This document shows, in pieces, positions 44,924 to 53,329 of a DNA stretch of 64,000 bases. Positions within the stretch are counted from its first letter, which is position 1. Every line of letters begins with the position of its first letter. The notes below the pieces were generated by a model. It was not told where the DNA came from. It saw only the letters and a program-made list of their open reading frames with translations, and made no database searches. Source of the stretch: Pseudomonas sp. PD9R (GTDB lineage: Bacteria > Pseudomonadota > Gammaproteobacteria > Pseudomonadales > Pseudomonadaceae); NCBI RefSeq assembly GCF_019200975.1, contig NZ_JAHTMR010000001.1, forward strand, positions 451,400-515,399. Reading direction: 5' to 3'. A program made the translations under genes and the position numbers.

Positions 44924-45021
44924 TGTAGGAGCTGCCTAAGGCTGCGATTTTTTGATCTTGCTTTTTAGCGGTGGTGGGATCGTTGAAGATCAAAAGATCG
45001 CGGCCTGCGGCAGCTCCTACA
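44924..45021. repeat. REP inverted pair, between ato operon and LysR gene
   Basis: TGTAGGAGCTGCCTAAGG... faces ...CTGCGGCAGCTCCTACA; it lies within the divergent promoter gap. Confidence 0.92.
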
Positions 45022-45063
45022 GGGAACGGTCGAATTAATGTAGTTACCCTGGAGACAGCGCGC

Positions 45064-45948
45064 ATGACCGTCAAGCAGATCCGCGCCTTCCTGGCCGTGG
45101 CCCAGAGCCTGAGTTTTGCCGTGGCCTGCGAGCGCCTGCACCTGTCGCAGTCAGCCCTGAGCCTGACCATCAAGGCGCTGGAAGAGGGCCTCGGCGGACG
45201 CTTGTTTACCCGCAACACCCGTAATGTGGCGCTGACCGCCGAAGGCGAGTCGCTGGTGCCACTGGCGCGCCGTCTGATCGCCGACTGGGACAATGCCGAG
45301 GACGAACTGCGCCAGCGCTTCACTCTGCAGCGCGGGCGGGTGACCTTGGCGGCCATGCCATCGTTTGCCGGCAACCTGTTGCCGCCAATCCTCAAGACGT
45401 TCCGTGCCCGCTACCCGAAAGTCAACGTCACCGTGAACGACGTGATCAACGAACAGGTGCTGGAAATGGTCCGTGACCGTCAGGTGGAACTGGGGGTGGC
45501 GTTTGAGCCGACCATGAGTTCGTCGCTGCAATTCACCCCCTTGTATATCGATCGATTTGTGGCGGTGGTGCCTGATGATTCGGCACTGGCCGAACTCGAC
45601 GAAATCGATTGGCAGACGCTGCTCAAGGAACCGTTCATCACCCTGCAGCGCCCGTCGACGGTGCGGGTCATGCTGGAAGAACATCTGCAGGCGCGGGGAA
45701 TGAAATTGCCGGTGGAATTTGAAAGCCACCAACTGGCGACAGTCGGGCGGATGGTTGCCAGTGGGTTGGGGGTGAGTGCTGTGCCAGCGTTGTGCGCCGG
45801 GCAGATGCGTGAACTGGGCGCGCGATGCATCACCTTGAGCGACCCTGTGGTGGAGCGGGCAATCGGCGTGCTGACCCTGCCGGGCGCAGAACTGTCGGCG
45901 GCGGCCCAGGCATTGTTTGATGTGCTTAAAGCACAATTTTCTCTCTAA
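45064..45948 (+). CDS. LysR-family regulator, likely of the ato operon
   Basis: 294 residues from ATG 45064. MTVKQIRAFLAVAQSLSFAV, LHLSQSALSLTIKALEEGLGG is the wHTH; the effector domain (PLYIDRFVAVVPDDSALAEL, FESHQLATVGRMVASGLGVSAVPALC) is intact. Divergent and 265 bp from atoD; the standard arrangement for a pathway-specific activator. The ligand is not visible from sequence, an acetoacetate-related metabolite is an inference from position only. It is followed by a REP pair. Confidence 0.9.
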   Translation: MTVKQIRAFLAVAQSLSFAVACERLHLSQSALSLTIKALEEGLGGRLFTRNTRNVALTAEGESLVPLARRLIADWDNAEDELRQRFTLQRGRVTLAAMPSFAGNLLPPILKTFRARYPKVNVTVNDVINEQVLEMVRDRQVELGVAFEPTMSSSLQFTPLYIDRFVAVVPDDSALAELDEIDWQTLLKEPFITLQRPSTVRVMLEEHLQARGMKLPVEFESHQLATVGRMVASGLGVSAVPALCAGQMRELGARCITLSDPVVERAIGVLTLPGAELSAAAQALFDVLKAQFSL

Positions 45949-45960
45949 CACCCCACCCCC

Positions 45961-46064
45961 TGTAGGAGCTGCCGCAGGCTGCGATCTTTTGATCTTGATC
46001 TTCAGCGATTTCAGCACCGCCAAAAAACCAGATCAAAAGATCGCAGCCTGCGGCAGCTCCTACA
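45961..46064. repeat. REP inverted pair
   Basis: TGTAGGAGCTGCCGC... faces ...GCGGCAGCTCCTACA, between the convergent LysR and sirtuin genes. Confidence 0.95.
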
Positions 46065-46078
46065 GGGTATTGAGTTGA

Positions 46079-46921
46079 TTAGTTGAAGAGGCGTTGAGCC
46101 AGCAACGGTAAAAGTTGTTCGCACGACCCTTCTATTTTCAAATCCAGAATGTCATCCGCGCGGGTTTTGCCCAGGTTGATCGCCAGCAACGGCTTGCCCT
46201 GATCCACCACCGCCCGGCACAGGCGGAACGCCGAATATGCCATCAGCGACGAACCGACCACCAGCAACCCGGCAGCCTTTTCCACGGCGGCCATCGCTTT
46301 GGCTGCCGTTTCCTGGGCGACGTTTTCGCCAAAGAACACCACGTCGGGTTTCATCCGTTCTCCGGCGCAATGCGGGCAATGCGGCACTTGAAAGCGTGCT
46401 TCAAAGGCCGCGTCCAGCAGGGTGTCGCCGTCCGGCGCCTGCACCGCGTCAACGCCGGCCAGATAAGGATTTTGTGCTTCCATCAGGTGCTGGATCGAAT
46501 CTCGCTCGCTGCGTTTTCCGCAGTCCAGGCACAGCACCCGGTGCAGGCTGCCGTGCAGTTCGATCACGTCATGGCTACCGGCCTGATCGTGCAGGGTGTC
46601 GACGTTCTGGGTAATCAACCCGCTGATTTGTCGGGTGCTTTGCAAGCGGGCGAGGGTGTCGTGGGCGACGTTCGGTTGGGCCTGGCGCACCCGTGGCCAA
46701 CCCAGCATCGCCCGCGCCCAATAACGCCGCCGGGACTCGGGTGCCGAGAGAAATTCCTGGTACATCATCGGCTGCCGGCCACGACGTACGCCCTGGTTAT
46801 CGCGGTAGTCCGGAATACCCGAGGGCGTGCTGATCCCGGCACCGGTCAGGACCACGAACGGTCGATCAGCCATAAGCTGCTGGAGCCGGTCGAGCTGTTC
46901 TCGGATCGGGTGGTCGAGCAT
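46079..46921 (-). CDS. Sir2-family NAD-dependent deacylase
   Basis: 280 residues from ATG 46921 (GGAG 8 nt upstream); a start at 46966 is in frame but lies in the region between genes. NAD-binding motif VLTGAGISTPSGIPDYRDN, the TQNVD loop, catalytic His in VIELHGSLHRVLCLDCGKR, and zinc Cys pairs CLDC and CPHC. It belongs to the class II (SIRT4-like) group by its PDYRDNQG motif. It removes acyl groups from lysines. Lies alone, followed and preceded by REP pairs. Confidence 0.92.
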   Translation of the reverse strand: MLDHPIREQLDRLQQLMADRPFVVLTGAGISTPSGIPDYRDNQGVRRGRQPMMYQEFLSAPESRRRYWARAMLGWPRVRQAQPNVAHDTLARLQSTRQISGLITQNVDTLHDQAGSHDVIELHGSLHRVLCLDCGKRSERDSIQHLMEAQNPYLAGVDAVQAPDGDTLLDAAFEARFQVPHCPHCAGERMKPDVVFFGENVAQETAAKAMAAVEKAAGLLVVGSSLMAYSAFRLCRAVVDQGKPLLAINLGKTRADDILDLKIEGSCEQLLPLLAQRLFN

Positions 46922-46969
46922 GTTCAACACTCCGGTGGACCCTGGGTGCATGCAGATTAGCATCACCCC

Positions 46970-47053
46970 TGTAGGAGCTACCGAAGGCTGCGATCTTTTG
47001 ATTTTGCTTTTAACGGCAAGATCAAAAGATCGCAGCCTTCGGCAGCCCCTACA
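46970..47053. repeat. REP inverted pair
   Basis: TGTAGGAGCTACCGAAGG... faces ...CTTCGGCAGCCCCTACA; both arms carry one change from consensus (CTACC, CCCC). Confidence 0.93.
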
Positions 47054-47066
47054 TTTTGGCCGTCAG

Positions 47067-48113
47067 TTATTTGCGTGCCTCCAGAATCAGGTTGAACGGC
47101 GTTTCCGTGGCCCGGCGGAAACTTGAAAATCCGGCCTCGGTGAACACTTTGCGCAACCGCGCCTCGCCTGCCTGGGCGCCGAGGCCGAGGCCGACTTCCT
47201 GGGACAGCGAGTTGGGCGTGCAGATGAAGGTCGAGGCGGCATAAAACAATCGACCGACCGGGGTGATGTTGTCGTCGAGCGAGTCGTTGGCGAACGGTTC
47301 TACCAGCAGCACCGTGCCGTCTGGTTTCAACGACTCATAGGCGTGTTTCGCCGCGCCCACCGGGTCACCCATGTCGTGCAGGCAGTCGAAGTAGCAGACC
47401 AGGTCATAGTCGTCGCCGGGGTAGCTTTTGGCTGTGCCCTGGAAGAACCGCGCGCGACTGGAGACGCCACCTTCTTCAGCGCGTTGGGTGGCGACGGTGA
47501 CGGAGGGTGCGTGGTAGTCGAAACCGACGAACCGCGAATCCGGAAACGCCTGGGCCATGATCACCGTGGAGGCGCCATGCCCGCAGCCAATGTCCGCCAC
47601 TTTGGCACCGGCTTCCAGCTTGGCGACCACACCATCAAGCGCCGGCAGCCATTCGGCGATCAAATGTGCCTTGTAGCCAGGGCGGAAGAACCGTTCCGTG
47701 CCGCTGAACATGCACGGATGGTGATCACCCCAGGGCAGGGCACCGTCGCCGCGCATCGCTTTGACCAGTTTGTCCTTGTCATGGAAAAACGACGCGACCA
47801 CCCCGATACCGCCAGCAATGTAGACCGGTGAGTCTTCGATGGCCAATGCCAGGGCCTGCTCTTCGGGCAGGCGGAACTGGCCGTCAACGTGTTCCATGTA
47901 GCCGGAGGCGGCGTGGGCGCTAAGCCATTCACGCACCAGGCGGGGGTTGCAGCCGGTCTTGTCGGCGAGTGTTTCAGGGCTGGTGGGCTGGCTGTCGGCC
48001 ATGGCCCGGTACAGGCCGAGCTCTTCGCCAAGGATGACGTTGGCGAGCATCGCCGCGCCGCCCATGTCATTCACCAGTTTGCCCATGAAATCGTTGAGTC
48101 TGGCCTCGTCCAT
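47067..48113 (-). CDS. Class I SAM-dependent methyltransferase with N-terminal winged-helix domain
   Basis: 348 residues from ATG 48113 (GGAG 8 nt upstream; GTG 48116 is possible). Residues 1 to about 85 resemble the dimerisation/winged-helix domain of O-methyltransferases (LGLYRAMADSQPTSPETLADKTGCNPRLVREWL). SAM motif I is VADIGCGHGASTVIMAQAFP, with FVGFDYH motif II and VEPFAND later. Substrates of this DUF/UbiE-like group are unknown; the sequence resembles those sometimes annotated transcriptional-regulator-methyltransferase fusions. No operon partner. Confidence 0.9.
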   Translation of the reverse strand: MDEARLNDFMGKLVNDMGGAAMLANVILGEELGLYRAMADSQPTSPETLADKTGCNPRLVREWLSAHAASGYMEHVDGQFRLPEEQALALAIEDSPVYIAGGIGVVASFFHDKDKLVKAMRGDGALPWGDHHPCMFSGTERFFRPGYKAHLIAEWLPALDGVVAKLEAGAKVADIGCGHGASTVIMAQAFPDSRFVGFDYHAPSVTVATQRAEEGGVSSRARFFQGTAKSYPGDDYDLVCYFDCLHDMGDPVGAAKHAYESLKPDGTVLLVEPFANDSLDDNITPVGRLFYAASTFICTPNSLSQEVGLGLGAQAGEARLRKVFTEAGFSSFRRATETPFNLILEARK

Positions 48114-48293
48114 CACGTGTGCTCCTTAACAGGATCACGGTCCAGAGGCATTGTTTGTCGAGGCATGCGCCTCTGGGCGGTGGTCGTTGGAATGAACAGG
48201 ACGATTGGCTCGTCCTGCGTGCATTAAGTTTAGTTCGCGGGCCGTGTGCCGGTATCTGAGGCGACGAAAGCCCCGCGGTTTGGCACAGAACCC

Positions 48294-48378
48294 TGTAGGC
48301 GCTGCCGAAGGCTGCGATCTTTTGATCTTGATCTTTAAAAATAAAAATCAAAGATCGCAGCCTTCGGCAGCCCCTACA
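48294..48378. repeat. REP inverted pair
   Basis: TGTAGGCGCTGCCGAAGG... faces ...CTTCGGCAGCCCCTACA. The gap 48114-48612 (499 bp) holds this REP pair and the regulatory sites listed below; no gene is supported. Confidence 0.93.
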
Positions 48379-48401
48379 GGGTGCGGTGCCTGGGGAGTGC
48401 A

Positions 48402-48417
48402 TGTATCCCAATGTATC
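48402..48417 (+). promoter_or_regulatory. TGTATC-N4-TGTATC direct repeat before the FmdA-like gene
   Basis: Two identical half-sites start 10 bp apart, the register expected for an OmpR/PhoB-family response regulator dimer. The same design is found upstream of the two-component system at 56190 and 56258. Confidence 0.55.
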
Positions 48418-48464
48418 TAACCGACCTCTCGATACAGTCCCCCACAACTCCGGACCATCCGCGA

Positions 48465-48480
48465 ACACAGACCAGATACA
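48465..48480 (-). promoter_or_regulatory. ACACAG-N4-GATACA site before the FmdA-like gene
   Basis: On the minus strand this is TGTATC-N4-CTGTGT, again with a 10-bp register. It is followed by a conserved tail CGAT-N-AACTGTGA at 48487-48499. An almost identical block stands before the DUF692 gene. Confidence 0.5.
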
Positions 48481-48612
48481 AACCTGCGATGAACTGTGAA
48501 GGCCGTTTTGGCGCCTTGAAACCGTGGCGGCCAAGACCTTTTCCTGACCGCCTTCAAAGGCGGCCTTCGCTCCTGACTCTGTTCCGCGCCTGATGCGGTC
48601 AAGGGGACAACA

Positions 48613-49947
48613 ATGACAACGCTTGTGTCGCAACCCAACCTCAATGCCACGCCGGTCAATCGCCTGCGGGTCGATCACTACACCAACGGCATCATTGGCC
48701 CGAGCCAGCCGATGCTCGGTCCGTTGGCTGACGGCGGCACCCTGATTACCGGAACGCCGCCGGGTTGTTGGGGCCCGATGATCACGCCATCGTTTGAAGG
48801 CGGCCATGAAGTGACGCAGCCGGTGGCCATCGTCGGTGCGGAAATCGGCGATGCGGTCGCCATCAAGATCAAAAGCATGCGCGTGACCTCGTTGGCCACC
48901 TCGTCCGGGGTCATGACCTTCGTTGAAGGGCGTTACAACGGCGATCCATTCGTCTCCAAGTTCTGCGCCAAGTGCGGTACTGAACACCCGGCCAGTCATG
49001 TCGATGGCATCGGTGAGGACGCGATTCGCTGTAACAACTGCGGTGCCGAAGTCAGTGCGTTTCGTTTCAGCCACGGCTACGTGATTGTGTTCGATGCACA
49101 GAACCAGGTCAGTCTGACGGTCAATCAGGACATCGCCAATCAACTGGCCGGCAATGCCTCGCAAATGTCGGCGCTGCCGGAATTCGCCGCGCAGCATTCG
49201 ATCCTGTCGCTGGCCCGTGCGGATATTCCTGGTGTGGCCGCGCACATGCGTCCGTTCCTCGGCAACATCGGCACCATGCCTTCACGCGATATACCCGATT
49301 CCCACAACTGCGCCGATTTCGGCCAATACCTGATCAACGCCCCGCACCGCTTTGGCATGACCCGTGAAGAACTGCACGCAGCCAAGACTGACGGCCACAT
49401 GGACACCAACTCGATCCGCGAAGGGTGCGTGTTGATTTGCCCGGTGAAAGTGCCGGGGGCTGGGGTGTACATGGGCGACATGCACGCCCAGCAGGGCAAC
49501 GGCGAGATCGCCGGGCACGCCACCGATTGCTCCGGGGAAACCGAAGTGAGCGTCGAAGTGGTGAAAAACCTGACGCTGGAAGGGCCGATCCTCCTGCAAA
49601 ACCTCGATGACTTGCCGCCTATGGCCCGGCCCATGAACGCCGAACAACGGGCCAAAGTCCGTGAATTGGGCGCACGCTGGGGTCAGCACGAGATCGAGCA
49701 AAGCGGCCCGATCACCTTCATCGGCAGTGGCGAAAACCTCAACCTGGCGGTGGAGAACGGCTTGACCCGTGCCGCCACCGTTACCGGTCTGCCCTACGAC
49801 GAAGTACTCAACCGCGCCACCATCACCGGCTCGATCGACATCAGCCGCCTGCCAGGCACTGTGCGCGTGACGTTCCTGTGCCCGATGGACGTGCTGGATC
49901 GTATCGGCATCGGTCATCTGGTGCGCGAGAAGTACGACCTGGCGTAA
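48613..49947 (+). CDS. Acetamidase/formamidase-family protein with inserted zinc ribbon
   Basis: 444 residues from ATG 48613. The FmdA_AmdA family motif set is present: LGPLADGGTLITGTPPGCWG, VYMGDMHAQQGNGEIAGHATDC, and the acidic metal-ligand positions. A zinc ribbon CAKCGTEH...CNNCGAE (Cys pairs about 21 residues apart) is inserted around residues 118-143. The family hydrolyses short amides or acyl-amides. The gene is the first of an apparent cluster with a DUF692 gene (144 bp gap with its own regulatory sites) and a DUF2063 gene. An amide hydrolase next to peptide-modifying enzymes is unusual; substrate unknown. Confidence 0.85.
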   Translation: MTTLVSQPNLNATPVNRLRVDHYTNGIIGPSQPMLGPLADGGTLITGTPPGCWGPMITPSFEGGHEVTQPVAIVGAEIGDAVAIKIKSMRVTSLATSSGVMTFVEGRYNGDPFVSKFCAKCGTEHPASHVDGIGEDAIRCNNCGAEVSAFRFSHGYVIVFDAQNQVSLTVNQDIANQLAGNASQMSALPEFAAQHSILSLARADIPGVAAHMRPFLGNIGTMPSRDIPDSHNCADFGQYLINAPHRFGMTREELHAAKTDGHMDTNSIREGCVLICPVKVPGAGVYMGDMHAQQGNGEIAGHATDCSGETEVSVEVVKNLTLEGPILLQNLDDLPPMARPMNAEQRAKVRELGARWGQHEIEQSGPITFIGSGENLNLAVENGLTRAATVTGLPYDEVLNRATITGSIDISRLPGTVRVTFLCPMDVLDRIGIGHLVREKYDLA

Positions 49948-49958
49948 TGCCGAAAACA

Positions 49959-49986
49959 GGGTCTGTACCAGAGTGTGTACAGACCC
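49959..49986. promoter_or_regulatory. Perfect 10-bp inverted repeat in the FmdA-DUF692 gap
   Basis: GGGTCTGTAC and GTACAGACCC flank the 8-bp loop CAGAGTGT, starting 11 bp after the FmdA stop. It lacks a T-run, so it could be an operator or a processing/attenuation hairpin rather than a strong terminator. Confidence 0.6.
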
Positions 49987-50025
49987 GCTGGTGATACAAG
50001 CCCTGCCGTTTTCCGTCGGTACGCA

Positions 50026-50041
50026 ACACAGCCCCGATACA
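50026..50041 (-). promoter_or_regulatory. ACACAG-N4-GATACA site before the DUF692 gene
   Basis: Minus-strand reading TGTATC-N4-CTGTGT with a 10-bp register. The tail CGAT-N-AACTGTGA follows at 50048-50060 with the same spacing as before the FmdA gene, so both genes seem to carry the same regulatory module. Confidence 0.5.
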
Positions 50042-50091
50042 TCACTTCGATTAACTGTGATTCCGTACTGACAACCGTTGAGACAGACACC

Positions 50092-50931
50092 ATGCAAACC
50101 CCCATCACTTCAGCCAAGGCCAGCGCCGGGCTCGGCTTGCGTCGCGGTTTAATGAAGGATCTCCTGGCTGCATCGGCCGGTCATTTCGACTTTCTGGAAG
50201 TCGCACCGGAGAACTGGATCGGCATCGGCGGCGCTCATGGCGCAGCGCTGCGAACCCTGGCCGAGCGCTATCCGTTGTCTTGTCACGGCTTGTCATTGTC
50301 CCTGGGTGGGCCGTCGCCGCTGGACGTCGGATTTCTGCAAGAGGTGCGGGTTTTTCTCGATCATCACAACGTGCCGCTGTACAGCGAGCACCTGAGTTAT
50401 TGCAGCGATGATGGTCACCTCTACGACCTGTTGCCGTTGCCGTTTACCGAAGAAGCGGTGCTTCACGTTGCCGCGCGCATTCGTCAGGCCCAGGATATTC
50501 TCGGTCGACGCCTGGCGGTGGAAAACGTCTCCTACTACGCCGCGCCCCAGCAGGACATGGACGAAGTGACGTTCACCAACGCCGTGCTGCGCGAAGCGGA
50601 TTGCGACCTGTTGCTGGACGTTAACAACGTGTACGTCAACTCGATCAACCATGGTTTCGATCCGCGGTCCTTTCTGGCCGGTATCGATTCGAACCGTGTG
50701 GTGGCCATGCACATCGCCGGGCACTTCGATGAGTCCGATACCTTGAAAATCGACACCCATGGCGCCTCGGTCAAACCGGCGGTGTGGTCGCTACTCGCCG
50801 AGGCATATGCGCGGTTCGGCGCGCAACCGACCTTGCTGGAGCGAGACTTCAACTTTCCGGCGTTTTCCGAACTGGTGGCCGAATTGCAGACCATTCGCCG
50901 CTTGCAGACCCAGGAGGTGACCCGTGGCTAA
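50092..50931 (+). CDS. bufB: DUF692 (BufB/MbnB-like) metalloenzyme
   Basis: 279 residues from ATG 50092. DUF692 signature residues are in place: [76 protein letters not shown] and DTHGASVK...W. These supply the His, Asp and Glu ligands of a multi-iron TIM-barrel site. Known members (MbnB, BufB) oxidatively modify cysteines of peptide precursors in methanobactin or bufferin synthesis, with a partner of the MbnC/BufC type. The partner gene overlaps it by 8 bp. No precursor peptide gene is adjacent, unlike known buf or mbn loci. Symbol by similarity. Confidence 0.88.
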   Translation: MQTPITSAKASAGLGLRRGLMKDLLAASAGHFDFLEVAPENWIGIGGAHGAALRTLAERYPLSCHGLSLSLGGPSPLDVGFLQEVRVFLDHHNVPLYSEHLSYCSDDGHLYDLLPLPFTEEAVLHVAARIRQAQDILGRRLAVENVSYYAAPQQDMDEVTFTNAVLREADCDLLLDVNNVYVNSINHGFDPRSFLAGIDSNRVVAMHIAGHFDESDTLKIDTHGASVKPAVWSLLAEAYARFGAQPTLLERDFNFPAFSELVAELQTIRRLQTQEVTRG

Positions 50932-51679
50932 GCGTTCGCTGCACGAACAGCAACACAGCATGGGTCAGTACCTGCGCAACCCCGACCACTGCGCGCCACC
51001 GGCCGAAATGAACCCGGTACGAGCCGAGATTTATCGCGACCTGGTGTTTGCCAACCTGTCGTCGTTGATCAGCGGCACCTTTCCGGTGCTGGTAAAGATT
51101 CTGGGCGATGCGCGCTGGCGTTCGCTGGTGCGGATATTCCTGCGCGACTACCGCGCCAAAACGCCGAAATTTGGTGAGATCGCCGAAGAGTTCGTCGAAT
51201 TCCTGGCGTCTGACCCGGCCGCGTTGGCGGATGGATCGTGGCCGCCGTTCATGGTGGAGCTGGCGCACTACGAATGGGTGGAAATGGCCCTGCAACAATC
51301 CGATGACCAGCCATTGCCTGTCAGCGACGCCGGGTTGTTGCTGGAGTGTCCGTTGCAGGTCTCGCCACTGACCTGGCCGTTGGCTTACGCCTGGCCGGTG
51401 CATTTGGTCGGACCGGATTACCAGCCGGACACCGCACCGGCGCAACCTACGTTGCTACTGGTTCGCCGGGTCGAAGACTGGAGTGTGAAGTTTTCCGAAT
51501 TGAGCCCGCTGGCGTGGCGGTTGTTGCAACGAATCGAGGAATTTCCCGAGCTGAGCGGCCATGCGCAGTTGCAGGAGTTGGCGGTGGAGGCGGGGAGGAC
51601 CGGGTCGCAGACGTTTTTCGATAACGGGTTGGCGCTGTTGCGGCAGATGCATGACGAAGGGGTTTTGGGTTTGGTGTGA
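50924..51679 (+). CDS. bufC: DUF2063 (BufC-like) partner protein
   Basis: 251 residues from GTG 50924, overlapping the DUF692 gene by 8 bp (translationally coupled). N-terminal DUF2063 domain [41 protein letters not shown] and the helical [23 protein letters not shown]; a C-terminal winged-helix-like region [23 protein letters not shown]2063 proteins recruit peptide substrate to DUF692 enzymes (MbnC/BufC role). A REP pair follows and ends the operon. No BufD-like DoxX gene follows. Confidence 0.88.
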   Translation: MAKRSLHEQQHSMGQYLRNPDHCAPPAEMNPVRAEIYRDLVFANLSSLISGTFPVLVKILGDARWRSLVRIFLRDYRAKTPKFGEIAEEFVEFLASDPAALADGSWPPFMVELAHYEWVEMALQQSDDQPLPVSDAGLLLECPLQVSPLTWPLAYAWPVHLVGPDYQPDTAPAQPTLLLVRRVEDWSVKFSELSPLAWRLLQRIEEFPELSGHAQLQELAVEAGRTGSQTFFDNGLALLRQMHDEGVLGLV

Positions 51680-51687
51680 TCACTACA

Positions 51688-51785
51688 GTCAAAAGATCGC
51701 AGCCTGCGGCAGCTCTTACAAATGCGATCCTGCGCGGTTACACGGCCAATGTAGGAGCTGCCGAAGGCTGCGATCTTTTGATCTT
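51688..51785. repeat. REP pair, divergent arms
   Basis: GTCAAAAGATCGCAGCC...GCTCTTACA then TGTAGGAGCTGCCGAAGG...GATCTT, between convergent genes. The spacer holds GCGATCCTGCGCGG. Confidence 0.92.
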
Positions 51786-51788
51786 CGG

Positions 51789-52733
51789 TCAAACCGAGAA
51801 AAAATACCGTGTGAGGTGAAAGAAGATTGGCGCCGCAAAGCAGATCGAGTCCATCCGGTCGAGCATGCCGCCGTGCCCCTTGATCATGGTGCCCCAGTCC
51901 TTGGCGCTCAAGCTGCGCTTGATCGCCGACATGACCAGGCCACCGAGAAACCCCATCACCACGATCGCCAGCGACATCAACAGCGACTGCCAGAAGTTGA
52001 AAGGGGTCATCCAGAACATGCAGCCGCCAATCAGCGTTGCAGACAGCCCACCACCCACCAGGCCTTCGACGGTTTTCGACGGGCTCACCAACGGCGCGAC
52101 CTTGTGTCTGCCGAAGAGCTTGCCGAACACGTACTGCAAGACATCGCTCATTTGCACGACGAACACCAGATAGAACAGCAGCAGCGCGTTCTGGCCCTTG
52201 AACCCTTCAAGATCAAGCAGCAACAGTGCCGGCGCGTGGCTGATGCAATAGATGCAGATCATCACCCCCCACTGAATCTTTGCCGTTCTTTCCAGAAACG
52301 CCTCGGTGTCCTGGCTCAATACCGCAATCGCCGGAAGCAGCAGGAAGGCATATACCGGAATCAGCAGCGTGAACATCGAGTACCAATGGGTTCCGATCAG
52401 GAAATATTGCAGCGGGATCAGGATGAAAAAAGCCGAAAACAGCGCGTTATGGTCACCCGGTTTGGTGGGTGTCAGGGTGATGAATTCCCTGAGGGCGAAC
52501 AGCGAGATGAAACCGAACAGGACCACTGTCGCATTCGGGCCCAGCAACCAGGACACGAAGAAGATAATGACCATCCCCCACCAGGCATTCACGCGCTGAT
52601 TGAGATTTTCGATGGTCGAGATGGCGCTCTCCGTCGTGGCCCTTTTGGCCAGCACCCGGCCGACCAGCGAAGCCACCGCCAGCAGGCAGGCGATGGCAGC
52701 AAAGAACCACAAGAACTTCACTTCAAGACTCAT
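51789..52733 (-). CDS. Phosphatidate cytidylyltransferase-like integral membrane protein (CdsA/YnbB type)
   Basis: 314 residues, ATG 52733 overlapping the upstream gene by 4 bp. Eight or so hydrophobic segments; the C-terminal CdsA motif is present as SLSAKDWGTMIKGHGGMLDRMDSICFAAPIF, with Lys, Gly and the DRMDS metal-site pattern. CdsA makes CDP-diacylglycerol from CTP and phosphatidate. Last gene of a three-gene phospholipid operon with an acyltransferase and a CDP-alcohol transferase. Sequence context (YnbA/B-like pair) suggests an alternative, non-housekeeping lipid route. Confidence 0.9.
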   Translation of the reverse strand: MSLEVKFLWFFAAIACLLAVASLVGRVLAKRATTESAISTIENLNQRVNAWWGMVIIFFVSWLLGPNATVVLFGFISLFALREFITLTPTKPGDHNALFSAFFILIPLQYFLIGTHWYSMFTLLIPVYAFLLLPAIAVLSQDTEAFLERTAKIQWGVMICIYCISHAPALLLLDLEGFKGQNALLLFYLVFVVQMSDVLQYVFGKLFGRHKVAPLVSPSKTVEGLVGGGLSATLIGGCMFWMTPFNFWQSLLMSLAIVVMGFLGGLVMSAIKRSLSAKDWGTMIKGHGGMLDRMDSICFAAPIFFHLTRYFFSV

Positions 52734-53329
52734 TTCGACAGCCTCACAATCGCGTCGCGCGCGCGCTCCAGAAACATCTGTTTGTCCTCGCCGGCAATCC
52801 TTGGCAGCGGGTCGCCGATACGGATCGTGCAGATGATCGGCAAGGGCACGTGCTTGCCCTTGGGCATCGAGCGATGCAGGTTTTCCAGGTAGATGGGCAC
52901 CAGGTCGACATCGGGGAAGGACTCACCCAGCCGATAAAGCCCCGATTTGAACTCCCCGGGCAATGCCTGATTGGATCGAGTGCCTTCGGGGAAGATGATG
53001 ATCGAATGGCCGGCCCGTACCACATCGAAAATTGGCTCCAGCACATGGGTGCCGGGTGCGGGATTGCGTTCAATCAGAACCGCATTGAGCCCTTGTTGAG
53101 AGATATACGAGAGGAACCTGTTCTTGCCCCAGTAATCGGCGGCGGCGACCGGTTTTACATTGACCCTGGCTTCCGGGGGCAGGGCCGCGATGATCGCCAG
53201 GGTGTCCATGTGACTGGTGTGATTGGCGAAATAAATGCGTTGGCGGGTGAGGTCGGGCGGACTTTCCCATCTGGCCGTGACGCCGATCACCAGCCGAAGC
53301 ACGGCAATCAGCGCGTTACTGATCCACAT
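52730..53329 (-). CDS. 1-acyl-glycerol-3-phosphate acyltransferase-like protein (PlsC family)
   Basis: 199 residues. Catalytic motif NHTSHMD (H-x4-D) at residues about 36-42, second block FPEGTRSNQ at about 113-121, and hydrophobic N-terminus MWISNALIAVLRLVIGV. It acylates lysophosphatidate to phosphatidate, the substrate for the following CdsA-like enzyme. It overlaps the CDP-alcohol transferase gene by 14 bp and the CdsA gene by 4 bp, so translation of all three is coupled. Confidence 0.9.
   Translation of the reverse strand: MWISNALIAVLRLVIGVTARWESPPDLTRQRIYFANHTSHMDTLAIIAALPPEARVNVKPVAAADYWGKNRFLSYISQQGLNAVLIERNPAPGTHVLEPIFDVVRAGHSIIIFPEGTRSNQALPGEFKSGLYRLGESFPDVDLVPIYLENLHRSMPKGKHVPLPIICTIRIGDPLPRIAGEDKQMFLERARDAIVRLSK

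Noticed and set aside
48114..51787. Bufferin-type (DUF2282) or methanobactin-type precursor next to the DUF692 gene
   Set aside because: Looked for in all gaps of the cluster; no short exported Cys peptide with a ribosome site is present.
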